The notes: generated by a model not told the origin, from the sequence alone. 64,000 nucleotides of DNA from CAIWHR01 sp963846855 (GCA_963846855.1 CAWJXK010000008.1:248001-312000), one strand, 5' to 3'; shown: positions 16,198-25,522, counted from the stretch's first letter. A program made the numbers and translations.

Positions 16198-18024
16198 ATG
16201 CGCCGCACCTCCACTTCGCCCCTGCCGGCTCCCGCGCAAGGCGGCGACTGGCACACGATCCGCACGCTGCTGCCATACCTGTGGGCCTACAAGGGGCGCG
16301 TGCTGGCGGCGATGACCGCGCTGGTGCTCGCCAAGGTCGCCAACGTGGGCGTGCCGGTGCTGATGAAGTCGATCGTCGACGGGCTCGACCAGCGCACTGC
16401 GATGCTGGTGGTGCCGCTTGTTCTGCTGGTCGCCTACGGGCTCCTCCGGCTGTCGACAACCGCGTTCACGGAGCTGCGCGAATACCTGTTCGCCAAGGTG
16501 ACGCAGCGCTCGGTGCGAACCATCGCGCTGGAGACCTTCCGCCACCTGCATGCGCTGTCGCTGCGCTTCCACCTGGCGCGCCAGACCGGCGGGCTCACGC
16601 GCGACGTCGAGCGCGGCCAGCGCGGGATCTCGACCTTGATCAGCTTCACGCTCTTCTCCATCCTGCCGACGCTGGTCGAGATCGGTCTCGTGTCGACGAT
16701 CCTGATCGCGCGTTACGACTGGACATTCATCGCGATCGCGCTGACCGCGCTCGCGCTCTACATCGCCGCGACCATCCTCATCACCGACTGGCGTACAGGG
16801 TTCCGGCGGCAGATGAACGAGCTCGACTCGAAGGCCAACACGCGCGCGATCGACAGCCTGCTCAATTACGAGACCGTCAAGTACTTCGGCAACGAGGAAT
16901 GGGAAGCGCGCCGCTACGACGAGAGCATGCAGCGCTGGGAGAAGGCCGCGGTGAAGAGCCAGACCTCGCTGTCGCTGCTCAACATCGTGCAGAGCGCGAT
17001 CATCGCGGTCGCGGTCACCCTGATCATGTGGCGCGCGACGGTCGGCGTGGTCGACGGGACGATGACGATCGGCGACCTCGTGCTCGTCAACGCGTTCATG
17101 ATCCAGCTCTACGTGCCGCTCAATTTCCTCGGCGTGCTCTACCGCGAGATCAAGCAGGCGCTGGCCGACATGGAGCGCATGTTCGCGCTGACGCGGGAGA
17201 ACACCGAGATCTCCGACGCGCCGGGCGCGCCGGCGCTGGTGGTGGGACGCGGCGAGGTGCGCTTCGAGCACGTCGACTTCGGCTACGAGACGAACCGGCA
17301 GATCCTGTTCGACGTCAGCTTCACCATTCCGGCGGGCAAGACCGTCGCCGTCGTCGGCGCGTCCGGCGCCGGCAAGAGCACGCTGTCGCGGCTGCTGTTC
17401 CGCTTCTACGACGTGACCGGCGGGCGCATCACGGTGAACGGCCAGGACCTGCGCGCCGTGCAGCAGGCGAGCCTGCGCGCCGCGATCGGCATCGTGCCGC
17501 AGGACACCGTGCTCTTCAACGACACGATCGAGTACAACGTGCGCTACGGCCGGCCGGACGCGACGCACGAGGAGATCGTCGCGGCGACGCAGCTCGCCCA
17601 GATCCACGATTTCATCATGAGCACGCCGGAGCGCTACGAGACGCCGGTGGGCGAGCGCGGGTTGAAGCTCTCGGGCGGCGAGAAGCAGCGCGTCGCGATC
17701 GCGCGCGCGGTGCTGAAGGACCCGCGGATCATCATCTTCGACGAGGCGACCTCGGCGCTCGACTCGAAATCCGAGAAGGCGATCCAGGCCGAATTGCGCC
17801 GGATCGCGCAGAACCGGACGACCCTCACCATCGCGCACCGCCTGTCGACCATCATCGACGCCGACGAGATCCTGGTGCTCGACCACGGACGCATCGTCGA
17901 GCGGGGGACCCACGCGGGGCTGCTCGCCCGGGATGGCGTCTACGCGCGGATGTGGCGGCTGCAGCAGACCGAGCAGCGCGAAGGCGCGCCGGACGAATCC
18001 GCGTCGTTCGTGTCGGCGAAATAG
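16198..18024 (+). CDS. Atm1/ABCB7-type ABC exporter (permease-ATPase half-transporter)
   Basis: This is a 608-residue homodimeric type IV ABC exporter of the inner membrane. Six helices come first, including a long cytoplasmic loop with NELDSKANTRAIDSLLNYE, characteristic of the Atm1/HMT group that exports glutathione-linked metal or sulphur species. The ATPase has Walker A GASGAGKST, Q-loop GIVPQDTVLFNDT, signature LSGGEKQR, Walker B IIIFDEATSALD and H-loop AHRLS. I use the ATG at 16198 rather than the TTG two codons upstream. TAGAAT ends 7 bases before the ATG, so the mRNA may be leaderless or very short-leadered. Confidence 0.93.
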   Translation: MRRTSTSPLPAPAQGGDWHTIRTLLPYLWAYKGRVLAAMTALVLAKVANVGVPVLMKSIVDGLDQRTAMLVVPLVLLVAYGLLRLSTTAFTELREYLFAKVTQRSVRTIALETFRHLHALSLRFHLARQTGGLTRDVERGQRGISTLISFTLFSILPTLVEIGLVSTILIARYDWTFIAIALTALALYIAATILITDWRTGFRRQMNELDSKANTRAIDSLLNYETVKYFGNEEWEARRYDESMQRWEKAAVKSQTSLSLLNIVQSAIIAVAVTLIMWRATVGVVDGTMTIGDLVLVNAFMIQLYVPLNFLGVLYREIKQALADMERMFALTRENTEISDAPGAPALVVGRGEVRFEHVDFGYETNRQILFDVSFTIPAGKTVAVVGASGAGKSTLSRLLFRFYDVTGGRITVNGQDLRAVQQASLRAAIGIVPQDTVLFNDTIEYNVRYGRPDATHEEIVAATQLAQIHDFIMSTPERYETPVGERGLKLSGGEKQRVAIARAVLKDPRIIIFDEATSALDSKSEKAIQAELRRIAQNRTTLTIAHRLSTIIDADEILVLDHGRIVERGTHAGLLARDGVYARMWRLQQTEQREGAPDESASFVSAK

Positions 18025-18163
18025 CCGGCACGCGCGTTGCTAGGTTCCCCGGTATGGGGAAGGCTTTTTCCCGGGGATCGGGCTGCCGCAGGCGGCAATC
18101 GACTCGGCAATGCCCCGAAAAGCGCCGAATCACCCTATCTAACATATTGTTATTACAGGGTTG

Positions 18164-18193
18164 TTGCAACCCGTTCGCGGCGTGTGCTATAAA
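18164..18193 (+). promoter_or_regulatory. promoter for pbpG
   Basis: TTGCAA (18164-18169), an 18-base spacer and TATAAA (18188-18193) lie 25 bases before the ATG. An AT-rich stretch (CTATCTAACATATTGTTATT) just upstream may act as an UP element. This is the clearest sigma-70-type promoter in the window. Confidence 0.7.
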
Positions 18194-18218
18194 GCCGCGA
18201 ACCTTGAGACGTGACTTC

Positions 18219-19136
18219 ATGACTTTTCGCTTTCTATTTGTTTTTCTTGCGCTAACCGCGGGGCTCGCACAAGCGGGTGGGCCGGTTTCGCCGACAATCG
18301 CTCGCGATCCGGCCAAGCTGAGGCTCGCCTCGATGAGCGCGATCGTGCTCGACGCGTCGGACGGCCACGCGGTGTACGCGAAATCGGCGGACGCGGTGAC
18401 GCCCATCGCGTCGCTGACCAAGCTGATGACGGCGATCGTCACAATCGACGCAGGACAGTCGCTCGACGAGCCGATCGAGGTCGACATCGACGACCTCGAT
18501 TACCTCAAGGGAACGCGTTCGCGGCTCCGGATGGGCTCCGAGCTGTCGCGGCGCGAAATGCTCCGGCTCGCGCTGATGGCCTCCGAGAACCGTGCGGCGT
18601 CGAGCCTCGCGCGCCATTATCCCGGCGGGTCGGCGGCGTTCGTCGCCGCGATGAACGCCAAGGCCGCCGCGCTCGGAATGACGCAGACCCGCTATGCCGA
18701 CCCCACGGGCCTGTCGCCCGGCAACGTGTCGACCGCGAGCGACCTCGCGAGGCTCGTGAAGGAAGCAGCGAAGTACCCGTTGGTGCGCGAATTCAGCACT
18801 ACGCCCAGCTACTTCGTCGACGTGCAGCAGAACGGCAAGTTTCTCGGGTTCAACAACACGAACCGGCTGGTGAAGAACTCGGGCTGGGACATCCAGCTTT
18901 CCAAGACCGGCTACATCCGCGAGGCGGGAAAGTGCCTCGTGATGCTGGCCACGATCGCGAGCAAGCCGTTCGTCATCGTGCTGCTCGATTCGAGCGGCAA
19001 GTACACGCGGCTCGGCGACGCCCAGCGCGTGCGCCATTGGCTCGAGACCGGCGAGACCCTCGCGCTGCCTTCGGGCGCGAAATCGCCCAAGGCCGGCCGG
19101 TCGCGGGCGAACGGGCACATCGCGTCCGCCGGCTGA
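18219..19136 (+). CDS. pbpG: D-alanyl-D-alanine endopeptidase (PBP7/8-like)
   Basis: The 305-residue periplasmic serine peptidase cleaves D-Ala-meso-DAP cross-links in peptidoglycan. An N-terminal Sec signal peptide (MTFRFLFVFLALTAGLAQA) is followed by the three active-site motifs of the S11 family: SLTK (IASLTKLMT), SEN (MASENRAAS) and KTG (LSKTGYI). The start ATG at 18219 follows a good promoter; the frame is open far upstream only because it overlaps the ABC gene in another frame. The length matches PbpG. No membrane anchor is visible at the C-terminus. Confidence 0.94.
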   Translation: MTFRFLFVFLALTAGLAQAGGPVSPTIARDPAKLRLASMSAIVLDASDGHAVYAKSADAVTPIASLTKLMTAIVTIDAGQSLDEPIEVDIDDLDYLKGTRSRLRMGSELSRREMLRLALMASENRAASSLARHYPGGSAAFVAAMNAKAAALGMTQTRYADPTGLSPGNVSTASDLARLVKEAAKYPLVREFSTTPSYFVDVQQNGKFLGFNNTNRLVKNSGWDIQLSKTGYIREAGKCLVMLATIASKPFVIVLLDSSGKYTRLGDAQRVRHWLETGETLALPSGAKSPKAGRSRANGHIASAG

Positions 19137-19228
19137 CCCCGCTGCGCCGGCGCATCCGGCGCGGCCGAACTGCGTAAGCTTCCGGCGGGTCGAACGACCC
19201 ATGGAATGAGTCATACGCGGGAGCCGTC

Positions 19229-19711
19229 ATGAATCGCCGCCTTTTCCTTTCTGCCGTCGCGAGCGCCGCCTGCGCGCGCGCGATTCCGGAGGCCCTTGCC
19301 GCGGATTCGCCTCCCGGGCGCATCGTGCCCGTCGTGAAGACCGAGGCCGAGTGGCGCTCGCTCCTCACGCCCGAGCAGTTCCGCGTGCTGCGCGAGGAGG
19401 GCACCGAGCGCGCGTTCACGAGCCCGCTGAACAAGGAAAAGCGCAAGGGCACCTTCGTCTGCGCGGGCTGCGAGCTGGCGCTCTTCGATTCCGCGACGAA
19501 GTACGACAGCGGGACCGGCTGGCCGAGCTTCTACGACTGCATCAAGGGGCACGTCGCCGTAAAGGCCGATTACAAGCTGATCATGGAGCGTGACGAGTAC
19601 CACTGCGCGCGCTGCGGCGGGCATCAGGGCCACGTATTCGACGACGGACCGAAGCCGACCGGCCTTCGCTATTGCAACAATGGTGTCGCCCTGAAATTCG
19701 TCCCGGCCTGA
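19229..19711 (+). CDS. msrB: peptide-methionine (R)-S-oxide reductase, Tat-exported
   Basis: The 160-residue enzyme reduces methionine-R-sulfoxide in proteins. Zn ligands appear as CAGCEL and CARCGGHQGHVF. The catalytic Cys is in RYCNNGVALKF, near the C-terminus, as usual. The N-terminus (MNRRLFLSAVASAACA, cleavage near ALAAD) has the twin-arginine pattern RRxFL and a short hydrophobic core, so the protein is probably exported folded by Tat. Most MsrB proteins are cytoplasmic; an exported form suggests repair of oxidised envelope proteins. The gene is monocistronic between pbpG and the convergent recN. Confidence 0.92.
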   Translation: MNRRLFLSAVASAACARAIPEALAADSPPGRIVPVVKTEAEWRSLLTPEQFRVLREEGTERAFTSPLNKEKRKGTFVCAGCELALFDSATKYDSGTGWPSFYDCIKGHVAVKADYKLIMERDEYHCARCGGHQGHVFDDGPKPTGLRYCNNGVALKFVPA

Positions 19712-19780
19712 AATTCAATCGCGACGCCGTGCCTCGACCGCCCTGGGACGCGGCCGTCGATCGTCTCAGCTTAAAAGGAT

Positions 19781-21460
19781 CTACCGCGCGGTGCGGCGGT
19801 GCTGTTCCAGGAGCTCCTGCGCGTGCGCCCGCGTCTTCGCGGTGATCGCGGAGCCGGCGAGCATTCGCGCGAGCTCCTCCACGCGCGCCTTCGCCGAGAG
19901 CGCGTCGACGGCGGCATGCATCGCCTCGGCGTCGCCGGACTTGGTCACGCGAAAGTGCGCGTCGGCGAACGCGGCGACCTGCGGCAGGTGCGTCACGCAC
20001 AGCACCTGCCGGCGACTGCCCAGTGACTGCAGCAGCCGCCCGACCGTCGCGGCGACGGCGCCGCCGATGCCGACGTCCACCTCATCGAAGACGAGTGTCG
20101 GCACGTTCGCCACCTCGCTCGTGACGACTTCGATCGCGAGCGCGAGCCGCGAAAGTTCACCGCCCGACGCGACCTTCGCGATCGGCCCCAGCGGCTGCTT
20201 CGGGTGGCTCGCCACCCGGAATTCGATCTGCTCCATTCCGTGGCTCGTCGGCGTCGCGAGCGGCGTCAGCGCGGCCTCGAAGCGGCCGCCTTTCATCGCC
20301 AGCGCCTGCATCGCCTTCGTCACCCTGGATTCGAGCTCGGAGGCCGCGAATCGCCGCTTTTTTCCGAGCTCGTCGGCGAGCTTCTTCCATGCGGCCTCGG
20401 CATCGGCGGCGGTGCGCGCCAGCAGCGCCGCATCCGTGCTTCGGGCGAGCGCGGCGAGCTCCGCCTCGGTGTCGTCGCGCAGCGTCGGCAGCGCCTCGGG
20501 CCGGACGCGAAACTTGCGCGCAGCGTCGTGGAGCGCCGCGAGTCGCGCCTCGACGCGCGCGAGCTCCGCCGGATCGACGTCGAGCTTCGCGAGATAGCCG
20601 CGCAGCTCGCGCGCGGCCTCGTCGAGCTGGATCCGCGCGGGCTCGATCAGCGCGACGATTTCGCGCAGCGCGGGGTCGTGCGCGGCCGATGCCTTCAGCT
20701 TCGCGGCGAGCGCTCCGAGCCGCCGCGACAGAGCGCCGTCGCCTTCGCTGATCTCGTCTTCCGCAGCCCGCGCCGCCTCGGTCAGCGCCGCGGCATGCGC
20801 GAGACGCGTCTGCATCTGCGACATCGCCGCCCATTCGTCGGCGCTGACGCCGAGCGCGGTGAGCTCCTGCAATCGCGCCGCGAGCGATTCGCGGAGCGCG
20901 ACGTTGGCCGCATCGGCCTTGGCCGCCGCGTCGCGCGCCGCGACCGCCGCACGCCACTCGCGCCACGCGTCCGCGCACGCGCGGGCCAGCGCGGCGAAGC
21001 CCCCGAAGGCGTCCAGCAGCGCGCGCTGCGCATCGGCGCCCGTCAGCGACTGGTGCGCATGCTGCCCGTGGAGATCGACCAGCATCTCGCCGACGGCTTT
21101 TTGCTGCGCGAGCGTGGCGGGGCGGCCGTTGATCCACGATCGGCTCTTCCCCTGCGCATCCAGCACCCGGCGCAGCAGCAGCGCGTCCTGATCGTCGTCG
21201 CCCGAGAGACCCTCGTTCGCGAGCCACGCGGCGATCTCGGCGCGGCCGCCGATGTCGAACATCGCGGCGAGCTCGGCGCGCGCAGCACCCGGGCGCAGCT
21301 GCCGGGTTTCGAAGCGGTCGCCCAGCAGGAGGCCCAGTGCGTCGAGCAGGATCGACTTGCCGGCGCCTGTCTCGCCGGTGAGGACCGAGAACCCGCCTTC
21401 GAGCTCGAGATCGAGCTTCTCGACGACGACGAAATTGCGGATGGAGAGGAGACGAAGCAC
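19781..21460 (-). CDS. recN: DNA repair protein RecN
   Basis: The 559-residue SMC-like ATPase helps double-strand-break repair. It has an N-terminal Walker A (GETGAGKSILLDAL) directly after the first strand, a long Ala/Glu/Arg-rich coiled-coil middle, and the C-terminal ABC signature SGGELSRLALAIEV with Walker B VFDEVDVGIGG. The start is a GTG at 21460 (VLRLLSIRNF), where RecN proteins begin. It follows nadK on the same strand after about 110 bases, an arrangement common in proteobacteria (nadK-recN). Confidence 0.96.
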   Translation of the reverse strand: MLRLLSIRNFVVVEKLDLELEGGFSVLTGETGAGKSILLDALGLLLGDRFETRQLRPGAARAELAAMFDIGGRAEIAAWLANEGLSGDDDQDALLLRRVLDAQGKSRSWINGRPATLAQQKAVGEMLVDLHGQHAHQSLTGADAQRALLDAFGGFAALARACADAWREWRAAVAARDAAAKADAANVALRESLAARLQELTALGVSADEWAAMSQMQTRLAHAAALTEAARAAEDEISEGDGALSRRLGALAAKLKASAAHDPALREIVALIEPARIQLDEAARELRGYLAKLDVDPAELARVEARLAALHDAARKFRVRPEALPTLRDDTEAELAALARSTDAALLARTAADAEAAWKKLADELGKKRRFAASELESRVTKAMQALAMKGGRFEAALTPLATPTSHGMEQIEFRVASHPKQPLGPIAKVASGGELSRLALAIEVVTSEVANVPTLVFDEVDVGIGGAVAATVGRLLQSLGSRRQVLCVTHLPQVAAFADAHFRVTKSGDAEAMHAAVDALSAKARVEELARMLAGSAITAKTRAHAQELLEQHRRTAR

Positions 21461-21572
21461 GCGAAGCGGAGGCGATGGCGATCGATGTCGGCGCGAGGAG
21501 CGGAAAACGTGGCGGACGCGGGTTCCCGGGTGACGGGCGGCGGCATGCCCGCCGGAGCCGCGGGCGTCCCTT

Positions 21573-22502
21573 TCAGTCGCCGCGTCCGGGGAGGACGGTC
21601 TCGTGCAGTCGCTCGGGGGTCTCGCTCCAGTGAAGCTTCTGGCGCAGCATCGCGAAATAGTCGTAGCCCTCGGGGTGCAGCAGCCGCATCGTGTGCCGCG
21701 CGCGCCGGATCGTGACCTTGTCGCCTTCGGCCATCTGGAAATGCGTCTGGCCGTCGCAGTGCACCCACGCGTCGGTGCCGCGCAGCAGCGTCACGCGGAC
21801 GGTCACCGAGTCGCCGACCACGATCGGGCGATTCGTGAGCGCGTGCGGCGCGACCGGAACCAGCAGAATCGCCGGCACGCTGGGCTCGACGATCGGGCCC
21901 TGCGCCGAGAGCGCATAGGCGGTGGATCCGGTCGGCGTGGCGACGATCAGGCCGTCGGAGCGCATCGCATAGACGAACCGGCCGTCGATCTCGGCGGCGC
22001 TGTCGATCATCCCGCCCTGCGTGCCGCGATTGACGACGACTTCGTTGAACGCCTGCACGCTCTCGGGCGCGCCCCCCGCCTTGCGCTCGAGTGCGACGTC
22101 GAGCATCGTCCGGCGCTCCTCGACGAAGCGGCCGTCGAGGATCGCAGCGAGCGCCGGCTCCATCGTGGCGGCCGGCACGTCGGTGAGAAAGCCGAGGCGG
22201 CCCTGGTTGACGCCGATCAGCGGGATGTCGAATGCGGCGAGCTCGCGCGCGGCGGAGAGCATCGTTCCGTCGCCGCCGACGATGATGGCGACGTCGGTGT
22301 CCCGCCCCAGCGCGCCGGGCGCGGCGCGACGGCAGCCGGGGACGGGAGCGTAGCGGGCCGTTTCCGCCTCGAGCACGATCTCGTGCCCGCGCGCCGCGAG
22401 AAACGCGGCAAGTCCCGCGAGAGGCTCCGCGAGGGCCGGGCTCGCGTAGCGGCCGACCAGCGCGACACGGCGAAAGCGAAGGCTGGGAGCGGTCACGGGC
22501 AT
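21573..22502 (-). CDS. nadK: NAD kinase
   Basis: The 309-residue cytoplasmic enzyme phosphorylates NAD to NADP. The diagnostic GGDGTML motif is present after the first Rossmann strand, followed by GVNQGRLGFLTDV, the NE/ND region (AFNEVVVNRG) and TPTGSTAYALSAQGPIVEP. The length is typical. It is divergent from hrcA, with about 140 bases between starts, and upstream of recN in the conserved hrcA/nadK/recN arrangement. Confidence 0.96.
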   Translation of the reverse strand: MPVTAPSLRFRRVALVGRYASPALAEPLAGLAAFLAARGHEIVLEAETARYAPVPGCRRAAPGALGRDTDVAIIVGGDGTMLSAARELAAFDIPLIGVNQGRLGFLTDVPAATMEPALAAILDGRFVEERRTMLDVALERKAGGAPESVQAFNEVVVNRGTQGGMIDSAAEIDGRFVYAMRSDGLIVATPTGSTAYALSAQGPIVEPSVPAILLVPVAPHALTNRPIVVGDSVTVRVTLLRGTDAWVHCDGQTHFQMAEGDKVTIRRARHTMRLLHPEGYDYFAMLRQKLHWSETPERLHETVLPGRGD

Positions 22503-22642
22503 GGTCCCGGATTAAAGCACAGCCGCCGCGGCGCGCCAAAGTCGCCATGCGGACGAGGCGTCGGCCTGACGCCCGCGGCCCACCGATGGGCGGCGCGGAC
22601 GGTCGCGAGGGAAAATGGCCGGTGACGCGTAAAATGGACCGC

Positions 22643-23668
22643 ATGCTGGAGCCGCGCGCACAACATCTGCTGAAGACGCTCATCGAGCGTTACATCGACG
22701 AGGGACAGCCCGTCGGCTCGCGGATGCTGTCGCGGCAGTCCGGCCTCGAGCTGTCGCCCGCGACGATCCGCAACGTGATGGCCGATCTCGAGGAGATGGG
22801 CTACATCGCGAGCCCGCACACGTCGGCCGGCCGCATTCCGACGTCGAAAGGCTACCGGTTCTTCGTCGACAGCCTGATGGTCGTGAAGCCGCTTCACGAG
22901 CAGGAAATCAGGCGCCTTGAGGGGGAGTTCACCGCCGATCGGCCGCAACAGCTCGTCAGCGCCGCCGCGACACTGCTGTCGCAGCTCACTCATTTCGCCG
23001 GCATCGTCATGACGCCCAAGCGGCGCGAGCCGTCGTTCCGGCATCTCGAGTTCCTGCGACTGTCGGAACATCGCGTGCTGCTCATCATCGTCACGACCGA
23101 AGGCGACGTGCAGAACCGGATCCTGCACACCGATCGCGGCTACACGCAGTCGCAGCTGGTTGAGGCGACGCGCTTCCTGAACCAGCATTACGCGGGGCAG
23201 CCGTTCGGCGCGCTGCGCACGCTGCTCGCCGACGAGCTCAAGTCGCTGCGCGAGGACATCGTCGGACTGATGACCGCCGCGGTCGAAGTAGGCAGCGCGG
23301 CGATCCACGAAGGGGACACGCTCGTCGTCACCGGCGAGCGCAATCTTCTGTCCGCGCACGACCTGTCCTCGAATATGGAGCGGCTGCGCAAGCTCTTCGA
23401 GCTCTTCGAGCAGAAGACTTCGCTGCTGCATCTTCTCGACATCTCGCAGCGCGGGCAGGGCGTTCAGCTCTACATCGGCGGCGAGTCCGGACTGGTGTCG
23501 CTCGACGAATGCAGCCTCGTGACCGCGCCCTACGAAGTCGATGGCCAGGTGATCGGCACGCTCGGGGTCATCGGACCGACGCGGATGGCCTACGAGCGCG
23601 TGATACCGATCGTCGACGTGACGGCGAAGCTGCTGTCGAACGCGCTGACGCAGCAAATGACCGATTGA
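22643..23668 (+). CDS. hrcA: heat-inducible transcription repressor HrcA
   Basis: HrcA binds CIRCE operators and represses groESL and related genes. The product has the N-terminal winged helix (LLKTLIERYIDEGQPVGSR, SPATIRNVMADLEEMGY) and the GAF-like C-terminal domain ending with VIGPTRMAYERVIPIV. I chose the ATG at 22643 (MLEPRAQHLL), which aligns with other HrcA starts; an in-frame ATG at 22634 is the alternative. A TAAAAT at 22630-22635 would place transcription start at about 22642, hinting at a leaderless message. I found no CIRCE element (TTAGCACTC-N9-GAGTGCTAA) in the window, so its targets lie elsewhere. Confidence 0.94.
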   Translation: MLEPRAQHLLKTLIERYIDEGQPVGSRMLSRQSGLELSPATIRNVMADLEEMGYIASPHTSAGRIPTSKGYRFFVDSLMVVKPLHEQEIRRLEGEFTADRPQQLVSAAATLLSQLTHFAGIVMTPKRREPSFRHLEFLRLSEHRVLLIIVTTEGDVQNRILHTDRGYTQSQLVEATRFLNQHYAGQPFGALRTLLADELKSLREDIVGLMTAAVEVGSAAIHEGDTLVVTGERNLLSAHDLSSNMERLRKLFELFEQKTSLLHLLDISQRGQGVQLYIGGESGLVSLDECSLVTAPYEVDGQVIGTLGVIGPTRMAYERVIPIVDVTAKLLSNALTQQMTD

Positions 23669-23672
23669 CGCG

Positions 23673-24164
23673 ATGGATCCCGCCGCGGCGCACGCCAATG
23701 CAGCACTGATCGGGCGTTTCTACGCGGCGCTCGGACGGCGCGACGCCGACGCGATGATCGCGTGCTACGCGCCGGACGTCACGTTTTCCGACCCCGTTTT
23801 CCCGAGCCTCGACGCGGCCGGTGTCGCGGCGATGTGGCGGATGCTGTGCGCGCGCGGCCGCGATCTCGCCGTCGAGGCGTCAGCCATCGGCGCCGACGCG
23901 ACGTCCGGTCACGCGCACTGGGACGCTACCTACACGTACTCCGCCACGGGCCGGCGGGTGATCAATCGCATCGACGCGCAGTTCACGTTCCGCGACGGAC
24001 TCATCTGCCGCCATCAGGATCGCTTCGACCTCTACCGCTGGATGCGCCAGGCGCTCGGATTCAAGGGCGCGGCGCTCGGCTGGCTGCCGGCCGTGCAGCG
24101 AAAGGTCCAGGCGCAGGCGGCGAAGACGCTGGCGCAGTGGCGGGCCTCCGGAGGCTCGCGCTGA
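23673..24164 (+). CDS. NTF2-like / SnoaL-like family protein
   Basis: The 163-residue cytoplasmic protein has the cone-shaped NTF2 fold pattern: an N-terminal helix (NAALIGRFYAALGRRDADAM), then CYAPDVTFSDPVFPSLDAAG, and the final strands DAQFTFRDGLICRHQDRFDLYRW. This matches the group annotated as nuclear transport factor 2 family or SnoaL-like polyketide cyclase. No catalytic role can be stated. It starts 4 bases after the hrcA stop, so it is co-transcribed with hrcA. Confidence 0.85.
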   Translation: MDPAAAHANAALIGRFYAALGRRDADAMIACYAPDVTFSDPVFPSLDAAGVAAMWRMLCARGRDLAVEASAIGADATSGHAHWDATYTYSATGRRVINRIDAQFTFRDGLICRHQDRFDLYRWMRQALGFKGAALGWLPAVQRKVQAQAAKTLAQWRASGGSR

Positions 24165-24226
24165 AGGAAAGGGCATCGCGGCGAAAGCTTCGCGGCGGTG
24201 CGATGCCAGTGCGCGCCGTGCGCAAA

Positions 24227-24254
24227 TTGAAGCGGCGCGTCCGCATGCTAATGT
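24227..24254 (+). promoter_or_regulatory. candidate promoter for hemH
   Basis: TTGAAG (24227-24232), a 16-base spacer and TAATGT (24249-24254) precede the hemH ATG by about 55 bases. Both hexamers are imperfect but well placed in an otherwise GC-rich gap. Confidence 0.45.
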
Positions 24255-24308
24255 TCGGCGTCGCGCTCCAAGCGCTTGCGCACGTCGCCTGATCCACGCC
24301 CGCCGCCC

Positions 24309-25418
24309 ATGATGTCCGTCCCCGAACCGCCGTTCTCGCACGATCGCTCGCCGAAGCTCGGCGTGCTCCTCGTCAATCTCGGAACGCCCGACGCGCCGAC
24401 GCCTTCGGCGGTCCGGCGCTATCTCGCGAAATTTCTCTCGGATCCGCGCGTGATCGAGATCCCCGCGTGGGCGTGGGAGCCGATCCTCTACGGCGTCGTC
24501 CTGCTGGTGCGGCCGCCGAAGTCCGCGCGCAAGTATTCGGCGATCTGGACCAAGGACGGCTCGCCGCTGCTCGTCCACAGCCTGCGACAGCGGACGCTAC
24601 TCATGGGGTACCTCGGCCAAAGGCTGAAGGCAGCCGGCCACGCGGCCGATCTCTGCGCCGTCGAGATCGGCATGCGCTACGGCAATCCGAGCATCGGGGC
24701 GGCGCTCGACAAGCTGCGCGCCACGGATTGCGAAAAGATCCTGGTGCTGCCGCTCTTTCCGCAGTATTCGGCGAGCGCAACCGCCTCCGCATTCGACGCG
24801 GTCGCCGCGCACCTGTATCACGCGCGGCGGCTTCCGGCGCTTCGCTTCGTCGAGACCTTTCACGCCGACGACGGCTACATCAAGGCGCTCACCCAGAACG
24901 TGAACGACTATTGGGTGAAGAACGGGCGGCCCGATCACTTCGTGATGTCGTTTCACGGGCTGCCGCGACGCACGCTCGAGCGCGGCGATCCCTACCACTG
25001 CTTCTGCCAGGTGACCGGGCGCATGCTCGCAAGGGAGCTCGGCCTTTCCGCGGGCCAATGGACGCTGACGTTCCAGTCGCGCTTCGGCAAGGCGCCGTGG
25101 CTCAAGCCGTATACGGTGGACGTCGTCAAGTCGCTGGCGCAGAAAGGGACGAAGCGGGTCGACGTCTTCTGCCCCGGATTCGTCGCCGACTGCCTCGAGA
25201 CCCTCGAGGAAATCGGCATGGAGGTGCGCGCGACCTTCGCCGCGGCCGGCGGCAAGGATTTCCACGTGATACCGTGCCTCAACGAGCATCCCCGGTGGAT
25301 CGCGGCCCTGGCGGATCTCGTCCTGCGGAATCTGGCCGGCTGGCTTGCCCCGGGCCCCGATGCGCAGGCCCGCGAATTGACGCAGCTGCGGGCGAAGACC
25401 CTCGGCGCCAAGAAGTAA
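24309..25418 (+). CDS. hemH: ferrochelatase
   Basis: The 369-residue enzyme inserts Fe2+ into protoporphyrin IX, the last step of haem synthesis. It begins after the ATG pair at 24309/24312 and carries the N-terminal LGVLLVNLGTPDAP, the central EIGMRYGNPSI and LPLFPQYSASATAS. The catalytic His lies in FVMSFHGLPRR, and FQSRFGKAPWLKPYT and PGFVADCLETLEEI follow. It sits between hrcA and grpE, a common betaproteobacterial order. It has its own candidate promoter. Confidence 0.96.
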   Translation: MMSVPEPPFSHDRSPKLGVLLVNLGTPDAPTPSAVRRYLAKFLSDPRVIEIPAWAWEPILYGVVLLVRPPKSARKYSAIWTKDGSPLLVHSLRQRTLLMGYLGQRLKAAGHAADLCAVEIGMRYGNPSIGAALDKLRATDCEKILVLPLFPQYSASATASAFDAVAAHLYHARRLPALRFVETFHADDGYIKALTQNVNDYWVKNGRPDHFVMSFHGLPRRTLERGDPYHCFCQVTGRMLARELGLSAGQWTLTFQSRFGKAPWLKPYTVDVVKSLAQKGTKRVDVFCPGFVADCLETLEEIGMEVRATFAAAGGKDFHVIPCLNEHPRWIAALADLVLRNLAGWLAPGPDAQARELTQLRAKTLGAKK

Positions 25419-25522
25419 CGCCCACGGCACGCCCTGCTCCCGGGCCGCGCCGCGCAGCTAATCCATTGTTTTGATTGTCGTCGCCGTCGCGTTTACCGAG
25501 CAGGCGGGCGAAGGTATTTCCC

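Noticed and set aside
16281..18210. Long plus-strand and minus-strand open frames across the ABC exporter
   Set aside because: Low-complexity Arg/Ala-rich translations with no family features. The plus-strand one simply runs into the true pbpG frame.
22503..22642. CIRCE operator near hrcA or dnaK
   Set aside because: No TTAGCACTC-N9-GAGTGCTAA or close variant was found in the hrcA, grpE or dnaK upstream regions.
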